From assembly GCA_963662155.1 (NCBI GenBank), contig OY759273.1, positions 24,820,373 through 24,884,372 on the forward strand: a stretch of 64,000 bases of DNA, in the 5' to 3' direction. The notes below the pieces were generated by a model. The model saw nothing but the letters and a program-made list of their open reading frames with translations. It searched no databases and was not told where the DNA came from. Made by a program: the position numbers and the translations under genes. Each line of letters starts with the position of its first letter. Position 1 is the first letter of the stretch. This stretch comes from Lamellibrachia columna. Taxonomy: Eukaryota; Annelida; Polychaeta; Sabellida; Siboglinidae. Positions 41,301 through 53,300 of the stretch are shown piece by piece.

Positions 41301-44300
41301 TTCTAAGACATAAAAATGGACTCTCATTGGTTTGATTCCTCAACAGATGTTGTTGAAGAATAGAAACAATGAGAGTCTATCTTCATGTGTTAGAAGTTAA
41401 TATAATAGACTCATATCCAACCAACAACATAATAAAACACAAAATGGTCTTCTATTGCTTTGACTCTTCAACAGTGATATTCAAGCCACACTACGAAGAT
41501 TCTGTGGGTGGTTTGGAAGGAAGTTCTAGAATGTGTGGTGATTGTAGATACTGCTTCATCATCATGGAGATAGCAGAAGTTGAAGTCCCTCCAGAGATGT
41601 ATTTATGTCCATCAGTGACATATCACCAATTTCCATGCAAAATGACTGTCTTGCGGGCAGTGCTAGAGTTGTATGTTATCAGAAGAAGTAGACTTCTTCT
41701 GTAGTCCCATTTTCTGGCCACTCTCCCACAATGAAGGAAATTGAAAATACTTCCATGTGCTTTTCACTAACCACAAAGAAGTCTGCCTGGAGAGCCAGAA
41801 GTAGCAAAACATCAGAACAACTGTTTGCAATTAGGAACATCAATGGTTTATTTTCTTGGCTTGTGAATGATTGATTTGGTTAAAGTGTCAGTACATTGGA
41901 TGAACTATTGCTGTCTGGTGGGTATCACAGTCAGGAAACCATTAAAGAAACAGTATTTAGTATAGCAAATTCATTAATGAACTGAGGCTGCAAATCTCAG
42001 AAGTTGGGTTGAAAAAATTTAATTAAGCTGCAACACAGATTTTTTTTTAATGATTAATCAGGTTACTAATGAAAAGATGTTTGTGTGCGTGTATGCGTGC
42101 GTGCGTGCGTGCGTGTGTGCATGTGTGTGCGTTGCTAGTATTAAACACATTGTAAGTTCTTCATGTATTATGAGTATGACTGAAAACCCAGTGTTTGTAT
42201 TTAAAAAAATAATATACAATAAACTTAATATAATCTGACAAGTATGTGTAACCAGTTACTGGACGTAGTATTTCTTTAACATTTTGAAAACAACCAATGT
42301 TGCCACAGATACATTATAAATGCTATATCCAAAAAAACAGTTTAATGGCTCTATCATTCTCACAAATAAGCACCCTTGTTGGTCATTCCAAATCACCACA
42401 ACATTGACTGACGTCTAAATGGGTCACCTTTTCTTCAGAGATATCCCCTAGTTTTGCCCCAGGCACTTTGGGTGTCCTTTATTTATGAATGAACGGAAAT
42501 GCTGCAGCTCTGATAAAGATCCATTCAGATCGCTTCATTCATGCTCCATTGTTATGGTTGTAAGCATTTGGAGAAGGCATCTGCACTTATTGGCATTTTG
42601 ATTAACACTGATTTAGTCTGTTATCCTGGCTGCAAGATATTTTCAAATACCCCAAGGAGTAGTATCCTTGTGACAGTATTTAGTGTCAGATACCCCATAG
42701 CAATGCTGTACATAAGGTTTGATATACATTACCATACAACATAATGTTTAAACATACACCTTTGCAGATTTCCCTTATATTCCTAAGTATGGCTGCAAGA
42801 ACTTGTTAAATCCTGACAGTGCTCCCAGAGTTAAACCGGGGGTTGGGCCTTGTACCCTGATGCTGACATGGTTGAGTTTTATTATCATTACAATCAGTTA
42901 CATTGCAAGTTGTAATAAAAAACATGTTCTGACACTAATAGTAGCACAGACAGTGGTAATGTAATAAAATCCCATCAAAATATTGATATTTTGTTGTCTG
43001 TTTTATTGATATCGAATATAATGTTATCATAATCAGATTTTGGTCATTGTAATAAGAAATGTCTATGGTTCTCTAATCGCAATTTTGATAGAGATTCTAG
43101 ATTTTGTAATTGAACTTAACATGACAATACTACCATGGCTCTCATAGTATCAGTATTATAGTATCTTCCATAGTATCACCAATTAATACATATATTTCTA
43201 ATGTTGATATAACTCGTATACCTCTTAAGAGGTAGTCTACTTAATTTTACAATGATTTTCATCCATTCATTTTGGCATGTTATGGTGTCATGGTGTGAGT
43301 TGATATATTTAATAAGATTTGAGAACATCTAGCTACAAAAGTACAGAGCCTGATTATTTTGTTATAATAAATAATACATTCATGTTATATGGTATAAACT
43401 ATATATTTTCTAACATCTGTTCTATTCTGACAGCTGTTCTATTCTAACAGCTGTTCTATTCTAACATCTGTTCTATTCTAACAGCTGTTCTATTCTAGCA
43501 TCTATTCTATTCTAACATCTGTTCTGTTCTAATATCTGTTCTATTCTAACATCTGTTCTATTCTAACATCTGTTCTATTCTAACAGGTGTTCTATTCTAA
43601 CATCTGTTCTATTCTAACATCTGTTCTATTCTAACATCTATTCTATTCTAACATCTGTTCTGTTCTAACATCTGTTCTATTCTAACAGGTGTTCTATTCT
43701 AACATCTGTTCTATTCTAACATCTGTTCTATTCTAACATCTATTCTATTCTAACATCTGTTCTATTCTAACATCTGTTCTATTCTAACATCTATTCTATT
43801 CTAACATCTGTTCTATTCTAACATCTGTTCTATTCTAACATCTATTCTATTCTAACATCTGTTCTATTCTAACAGCTGTTCGTGGATGAACAGAATGGCA
43901 AGGTGGATATTCATAAACAGTTAATGAACAGTCAAATTATATTATACAAATTGATGTTAATTAAGTCACGTGGCAGTTAGGATGTATGAACAATTTTCAA
44001 AAGGTCGTCACAAGTGTTGCGAACTACTAAAATTTAAAGACTTTTTATTTTTCAGTTTGGATCTGTACTTCCACTATTACTTCCACTATTACTCTACATG
44101 AAACGAATGATGAAAAGATACTTGTTTAATTAAGCAGAACAAAGTTTTTAGGGGATTACTATTTCTTGAATGTGTGGAGCTGTATTAGCTGTGTCTAAAT
44201 GTCCAGTTTTGTTTTCCTATTGAACAAATGGAAACGAAACATTATTGTGCCTTTTCATGTTTTTCCTTGAATGTGTGTGGTGCTTTTTATAGGAATGTTT

Positions 44301-47300
44301 CAGTGGTGTCTGGAATTGCTCATTACTATGGAAAAATAATTAGTAACGTTACGAGAAACCTTTTCAAACATAAATTTTAAATAATCTGGTGCACACAGTC
44401 TGTCAATACTTCACACTTTGGTAGAGTAATATATTCAAATTATTGGCAACAAGATCCAAGCAGCAGCAGAAAGGCAAACCTAATTTGTTTTCATTGCAAG
44501 CTTAGAACACATGGGTCCCTTCGTGTGTGACATTTTAAAAATCATTTTCACAGGAGGACAACACAAACAGTGAGATATCTTGTGTTATCCCTTTATTATT
44601 TTCGCAATTATTCAATCAAAACCACATATTTTATTCATTCCCATTCCAAAAAAAATTCAAAATAGTGAATTTTGGAAATTATACTTTGGATAAATAATTA
44701 TGTGATGTAACTGTAAGGGGGCAATATTGACACTGCACCCAATTCTCCCAATCTCCCCCTCCCTCCAATTCCAAACATGGGCATGTCGGAAGGGTCAGAC
44801 TTTGTAGCATGTTGCTCTGCTTCCAATTAAATGAGAACCTTTCCAACTGTCTTTGGGACAGATAAACAGTGGTGGTCACCTCAGGCCCCTGTTAAATCAG
44901 GCCAAATGCCAGCTGCACTTTACAGTGGCTCCAGCAGACCTAGAACAGGCTGCTATTTTTTTCACCGGGTCCAATTGCCAACTTGATTTAGAGAAGGTGA
45001 TTATCCCCCTTCTGAATTTTTTTTTCTGACAACATTATGGCCATATTTGGGAATACTAGTTGATAGCGTCAGCACATCAGGCAAGATCACTGTTTCACTT
45101 CTGGCTCCATGGCATACAAATCAAGTGCCACTGAGTTTGAGATGTTACCCCCTCCCCTTTCAAGGGTTTTTGCACCCCCCAAAAATAGTTTCTGAACAGG
45201 GAATAGGGCACAGTTCTGAGTATATACACAAAATCTTCTTATTTTTGGTGACATCTAACGGGGAGCATCTGGTATGTTGATTTTCTAAAAACAGCAGGCC
45301 AGTGAGATGACATCCAACAATGTGTGCCATTGTGATAAACCCAAAACCGTTATTTTACATGCAGGACTCAAAACGTGGATGGTAACAAAACAAATAATGA
45401 TCTGACCCCTAATGCTGTGCTTAAATTTCAACTTGGCTGCTAGCAACATATGCATTTGTTATTGGCAGGAGCAGTGTCCTTGTGCATAAAGACCATAGTT
45501 GACCTTCCTGTTTATTGTTTTACATGAATGTAGGGCATATTAAATTGTGATATATGAATTTAAACAATTCATACGGTGTGACATAAGTGCAAATGAGCAG
45601 GCATATTAACAGGTTTCACTGTAGAAGCTATTGGCTGTGAAATAGTGCATTTTTTTGACAGTTTAACAGGCGGAGGGATTTAAGTGAAATTTTCTGCTAT
45701 GGGCGCATGAATACATGGCTATTTTTTTCAAAAATTTTACGGGCATCACACGTCGGGGCATTTTAAAAGAGCTGGAGGTATGTGATTTTGACAAAACTTG
45801 GTCAAAAAATTACAATGAGATGAAGGCAGTTGCTGTGAAAAAGTTTCAGAATTTTTAGTGGTCACGTTTTTATAATCAGACAAAACGTTAACATGGCCAC
45901 CGATGCAATTTTATATGGGGATTTTTTCGAAAGGGAAAATTATTGATTTGACAATTTGCCTAGCATGTTGATTAAACTATATTTTTGTTAACATACCTGA
46001 TTTTTAGGAAAGTCAAGGTACAAATTTGTTTACAATATTGACAAATTTTAACGGTATCACCGATGGAAAATAAATAGTGATCTGGTCAGATCCAGTTATG
46101 AGATAACACTGAAAGTTGCCTGGGTCTTGGAACCCTGGGAGTTCTCCTTGTGAGAAATTTCTGGAACAGCAGTTGACTACCAGCGCAGTGGATCTACATT
46201 TACATACTTTCAGCATCTGCCAACAAAGGTTATGCAACTGGCTAGACCAGGCTCAGTTAGTGTGCAAGCCAGGTGAGATATAGCTGTGGTAGTGTTGCAC
46301 ATATTGCATTGCTAACTGCAAACTTAACCTAGGTATTTACTTTGTAAGGGAAGAACAGTAACACCTGTTCCTGTCTGCCTACCTCAGAGCTTGCTAATAT
46401 TAGCATCACCATGGCAACCACAACAGTCTGTTGTTGATCCTTTCCAGCTAAGCTTCAAATATGCTTGTTTGCAGGGTTTCAATCATGATCAGGCAATACT
46501 GGGTGTGGGAGTTTTAGCCCACCCATTGGGTCAATCATCAGATGAGTGTATTAAGTTGGAAATAGTATCTAGTCTTCACTATGATTTATTATGACTTTAC
46601 TGCAGCTAGATATAGCCATTGATTTTCATTCAACTCCCACTCAGCTCATACTTGGAAGCCCACCGATAAGCTTGGGAGTCCGTACCTTTTCAAAAACTGT
46701 TATGTACGATGCTCAATAATTTAATTCTTAAATCATTCCCTAGAGGTGCTACAGACTGGAAAACCTACAAGAGTGGTACCACACTGTGGGCACCAGTCTA
46801 ATCAGAAGCGAGCATCTCCATAATATAAAATTAAGGGCCAAGCCATAGATTAGTTTCTTATTGTTTTAGTTGCTTTGTACTGAAATATATCACTCGAAGA
46901 ACGTTGGATCCAAGAGCAGCCCCATTGTGCCATGCTCACGAGTATTTTCGAACAAACCGAAGCAAGTATGACCATTCAGTATACTGGTCTTTGTAGTTTT
47001 CGACCTACTTAATAGAATATGCTGTTAAAAAAAAATCTGAAGAAACATTTTGTGTAAGCGATCGATATACCAAATCAGCAACAGCTACTTCATTTATTCA
47101 ATGCAAACAAATTATTAAAACAGTTGTTTAGAGTCAAAAACTTACACGAATATTGAATATCTGAACCATGTCGCGCGAGTCGAGGAAACCGGCGGAATTC
47201 GACCTATATTTATGGCAAGACATAGACAATCTTTTTTAATTTTACCACTTTGTTCCAATTATTTCAACTTTTTATAACAACCAGGCTTGACATAGCGCTT

Positions 47301-50300
47301 TATAAAACACACATATACTTGTATTGAATATATAACGTTAATGTAGTAAAAAAATTCTCGTATATTTAACACATTTTAATTATTCCTACTTTTAAGACAA
47401 GACTGGCTTGCCATCAGACCTGGGTTCGATTCCATTTCAACGATTCCGACTCCGATTCCTACTCCAGCAGACCGTTTCGATTCCGATTCCAACTCCCTTT
47501 GTCTCGGTTCGATTCCGACTCCGATTCCAGTACAACTTTTGATTCTGATGCTGACTCCAGCACAACTTTTTATTTAATCCTTTAGAAGGGTTTGTATGAT
47601 TCTGTGCAAACACTAGCAGTGAGAAATCAGTAAAAGTAAATTGCGATTAGCCATGGTTTAGGTATGACCAGGCCAGATCTGAACCAGGCATATGAAGACT
47701 CTTCTGACAAACTGCCAATAAAACCAAAGGATTTAATCCTTCAAAGGGATCTGTGGCTTTTCTGACCAAACACTAGCAGTGACTGGCCAGTGAGCAGTGA
47801 GATACCAATAAAAGTAAATTGCAATTAGCCATGTCCTATGTGGAAGGACCTGTGCCTTTTCTGTGCAAACACTAGTAGTGACATTCATGACGATTCCGAT
47901 TACAACTCCACTCCATATGATTCCGAATCCGATTCTGATTCCACTCCAAATGAATCTGACTCCGATTCCGATTACACTAAGTTAACTCCAAACGATTCCG
48001 AATCCGATTCCGACTCCACTAGATTAACTCCAAACGATTCCCAATCCGATTCCCACTCCGGAATTGGAGTCGGAATCGTCCTTTGATTCCGATTCCGGAG
48101 TTGGAATCACCCCAGGTCTGCTTACCATACATCTACCACAAAAGGGCTATTATTGCCAAGAACGAGACACGCGTCAGCAGACGCTCAATTATAATGTCTG
48201 GTAAGCATGCAAAATCGGTTTTTATCAAGGTATGTATATCATAAACGTGTTCTATATTATATTACATATAAAAATATATTTTGCTCAGACAAGGCTCTGT
48301 ATCGTTATTGTCGTAAACAGATGCTGTGACATCTCTAACGCGATATCAAGCGAGATTTCAATAGGTTGAAAACTGGCGTGGCTCGAAAACTGCACCGGTA
48401 ACTATACAGACCGGAACCGATTCAAGATGGCAGCATGCATGCACGGTAACATCTGCCAGTTTAACACTGGATTTATAAATTGTTTTCTGAAGTAGGGAGT
48501 TACAGCCAAAACCTGTATAAGGAATCCGGAGAGTGAACATGCTGTAACCTTGTCTAATACCAGCAACAGGTTTCTGTACGTAGCCTGTCCCTTTGACTAG
48601 ATTTATACCTTATTAATACTAATGTACTAGCCAGTGATTGTAGACTGATTAATTTAAGTAGCACTATATGTATCCCTTGGCTCTTCCTCCTGGCTGTGTG
48701 CATTATGCTGTATACACATCTCTGTCCTGCCTTCCTTGCTGATGTCAATAAATGATATTGATGGAGAGCCCATTTAGCAACCTTCTCTGTAGTCAGGTTG
48801 TTCACACAAACAGAGTAAAGGTGGCCTCTCTAGAATCTCACAATGTTTAAACACACCCACTAGGAAAACACTGCAGGTCCTGCTGCAGAGGCACATGAAA
48901 TGTAACATTATATCCATTTGCAGATGATACAGGTATGTATAATAAAAACAATAATCAGTTTCTCTAAGTTATACTTTCATCATACGTATTTAGAAATAGT
49001 GTCATCCCATCTACAATAAAAGGTTGAAATTATTTACACCCAAGCTTCATGCCATGCAATTCAGAAGATGTGTTCAGGAACGGTCTCTTCCAACATCTAA
49101 TGGACTAGCTGACTAAGCCATCATGTGGACTGGCATGGTGTGTCCGAATGACGTTATTTGCCAGTCATAACAAAGATACAGATACAGATATTTGTTAGTG
49201 TCAATTGCAGGTCTTGATCATGTTTCTCAGTCAGCAGAAAGTGGAACTTTGTCTTATAGAAGTCAGAGAAGCATAAAATTAGACACAGTCGTATACACAT
49301 GCAAGGAATTAATGGCCAGACATCATGACTAGATGAGGTGTTGATCTTAATAAAAGGTGCACTATCATGTATCAATGAAGGGGATAATGTCACCCAAAGG
49401 GAATTTGGGGATCCATAATCAAAAGGGTAATCATCTTAGGTGTTCCCATAAGACTGGCTGTAGTTCCTGTTCCTTTCATTGATACATGTGGGGATAGACC
49501 TTTGTTATCTGTTAAAACTGCATCTTGCTTATTGGCTGCAATGAATCAGGACAGTGTTCTTGCACTTTACACTAACATATGTGACCAAATCCATTCATAT
49601 TTTGACGTATTATGTTCTTGTGTTTTCACCCTGTGCAAGCTTGTCTGTGACTTGTCTGTGACTTGTCTGTGACTTGAACTAGCTTCACAGTTACAGGTAA
49701 TAACAATTGTTTATGGTTTTGTAGCATGAACATTTTATGTTGTGGGAACAAATCCGTAATCTTTCTTAGATATATTTTGTAGTTTACACAGTGGAATAAG
49801 ATGGACTCGTGTTATATAATAAATACGAAGATGTCGGATGATCTTGTCAACTGTGACTGTCTGTCTGGCTTCATGCAGCTATTCCTTAGATGACTGCTGC
49901 TTATGTTGGTTTTCTCTTTTGGGATTGGGAGATTGGGAGAGGAAAGCTGCTAGGATTAAGCATATATAGACTATTTCCTAATAGCTCTCTCTACTTCTCT
50001 CTCGCTCTCTCTCCCTCCCCTCTGTCCTTGATACAAATAGCCCTCTCTCACAGCTCTCTTATAAAAGCTACACATTGGTTTGAATTTAAGTGGATGTTTT
50101 GAAAAGGATAAGATTTTGTCAAGAAAAAATACTCAATAAAATTAAATGAAATAAAATGAAATAAATAAATAAAATGAAATAATATGAACAAAGAATGGAG
50201 GAGTTGAGGGAGGAAGTTGGTGTGAAAGAGAGTTTCACAAGGAGGTTGGTGAGGATGGATATGTCGAACGAATGGAAGGGGTACGATTGAAGAAGAGACT

Positions 50301-53300
50301 GGATGTGCTTGGAGTGGAGGGTAGAAGGAGAAGAGGAAGACTGAGACTGAGATGGGAAGACTGCATGAAGAGAGATTTAGTGGGAGGGGAATGGAGAATG
50401 AGGGCGAGGGATAGAGGGGAGTGGAGACGATTGGTGGAGATGGTAGTACAATGGTACAAGTTATGAAAAAGAAGGGGAAACATAAATCGATGACCAGTAT
50501 CAGTGCCAGCCTCACACTGGACAACAGGGAAAAGGAGGAGAGCAACATGAGTGAATCCCTATGGAATGGTGCTTGCCTATTATGCCTAAACAACATGATT
50601 GGCTCGCTGAGTTGCAAAACTATCAAAATCACAGCGATCTAGCAGTAATTCAACTGACATGCTCTCAACAAAATAACTAATGTTAGAGCTAGCATTAATT
50701 TTATTTTATTATAATTACAAAGTGGCTGAGAGATCAGAAGTCTGGTCATAGACCATGGCTTAGTCTAGCAAATGTCACAGTGGGGCTGGAGAAGGCTGCC
50801 TGTTTGCAGATAAGCTTTGACCATGTCATTCCCAGGCTCCTTATCTGGGCATTTCTGCAGCATCAATTAATCAGAATGACCACATAATCCATCTTCTCAA
50901 GTAGCTTCCACTGCTTGGTTTATTTGAGTGTTCTTCATCTCTGGAGAGATAGTGAAAGCAACTTTGTGTTTAAAGAAGTGGAAACTGTAGTCTGTTGATC
51001 ACACTGGGAGGGGTGAGGGTGGGAGGGCGGGGGTGGTTTGCATGATGGGAATAATAATATATATGACTAAGAGGAAACGGAGGATGAAGATTAGATTGAA
51101 TGACAGTATAAGGTGACCAATGGATTAGCCAGAGAACTGTCCCATAGAAAGGGGGAAGATCATGCGAAATGGCATAGATGAAAATAAATGATAAACAAGT
51201 CGGTGTGATGTTTAACTATATTTATAATAAATATATTACATTGTCACCATGACTAATTAAAACAGTGCACATGTCACATGAGACAAAACGAGTAAGAGAA
51301 GATCGTCTATTCAGTTTATATAAAGTGCATTGTTAAAATAATATAAGACATTTGTGGCAGTGGTGAGACAATAATTTAAAAGACCAAGTGCAGTTGATAT
51401 GTATAACACTTATAAAAGAAATGCTGCTAATTGTGACATACAGTGTGTCATAAAAGTGTGTAGTCTGTGATGAACTAACACATTATGTACACAATTATGA
51501 TTGTAATGACAGTTTAATCATATCATAACCAGGAGCAAATCTTGGATATGGCATTGGCTGAAAGACCGAAATGTTACTTATTTTTTATCATTTGGTTTTG
51601 TGTATGGAAATTCACCCTGGTATATGAAAGGTTGCTCCAAAGCTATTGACATAAGCTTCCCCACACACAAGAGTTAGTTTCCTTGGTGTGTGTGGTTATC
51701 TTTATATGTGATTCACGTGAATGGGGTAGTGAATGGAAGCTTCATGACAGCGTTTTGAAAAGATTTGGGGCTTTTTGTTTTAGGGATTTTGATGGGGAAT
51801 ATTCCATATCTGAATGGTTCTAGGGTAGAATGAATAGAGTACTGCATTTATGCAGCACATAGTCATAGGGGCTAAATAATGTCAGTTTAGTTGCTCCTCT
51901 TTTTGTTCTGGACTGATTGGACTCCATGCTTGAATGCAGTTTCTTTGTGACGCCATACATACTTTGGCACATATGGAACACTTTCATGTAATACTTATCA
52001 TATGTTATGTATCTGCACATCAAATTTAACTAACTAAGCATTAATTTATTTATGTTATAGATAGGTCCTTAGTAAGTGTAAATATGTATTATCATTGCAT
52101 TCGGAAATTACTGCATTCAATATGCATTATCAGATCAGAACCAGTTGCTTGTTTCTGCTCGAGTTATTTCTAAGATCCTTCCGGAAGACAGATTCTGCTG
52201 ATGTCATGTTTGTCATGCCCTTAATGTGCCTGCTGTGATACTGTCCTAGGGTAGATGTAATTGCCCTCTATTGTGTATTGAATTGGGGCATATCAACAGA
52301 TCAGATTGAGAGATACCATCTATTGCATTGAATATTATCTGAATGGGGGAGAGGATTTCATGACATCTTCTTACTAGTATTTTTAGGGGGTGTTTGTTTT
52401 TTTCCATTGAAGTCCAAAGGTCAGATGTTAAGATTAACTTTTTTGTGGCAACTGTACTGTTGCTAGTAAGTGCGCACTGGTGTTAACAACCCCCCTCCCC
52501 CCGCAGACGTAAATGTTTCTCATCTGAACCAGATGCTGTCTGTCTTCTTGCAAAAACTATCAAATTTGCAGTTTTGCAGAAAATCACTTGTCCTGTTTAA
52601 TGACTTCAAATTATCTGATAAGAAGTGTGTAGGTGGGAGGTCTTGCCATGTGGTGATGTTCTTCAGGCAAGCCTTCTCTATTGTTATATACTGTGTGGTG
52701 TTGCATTCTCTAAGATACGGGGTGTGGTGTGTTTGATGGCTAAGTGAAAATCTTCATCTGTTAAACACGTTTTAAATAAATTTGGCACTATTTTACAGGT
52801 AAACTGTTTGCAGAGTAGAGTCTTTTTAAATGTCAACATATGCACAATGCATTATAAACGGTGTTATCAACTAAGAAACCCCTTTAAAGGGAATTTGCAA
52901 CGATGTTCATTGGTTATCTGATACATAGCTACTAGATGGGGATTTTGTATAATTAAAATGCCCAAATTCTCCAATTGTTAAAAGTTCATATACCTAAAGT
53001 GCATAATACCTGAAGTACATAAGTATTATACCTAGATTAACAACGATACCGGGTATTCTTCGTGTTTTAATTTTTATTGCAATAGTAAATTTACCATCAG
53101 AAAAATATAAAACGGAAATTTTACACCAATAAATCATCCGGTAAAAAACGTTATATTTCACCCTCAAAGCCAAACATATTGGTCGGTCTTTACATGCAGT
53201 TGCGCTGTCCCTAACTAGTAACTAGTATGGGCACTTGCCTTTTTCGAAGCTTGAGTTCGCATACTTTAACCTGCATTGAGCGCCATACTGCTCACTTTAT

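Noticed and set aside
47838..48086. Ser/Asp-rich small protein
   Set aside because: It is translation of GATTCC-type hexamers inside a transposable element.
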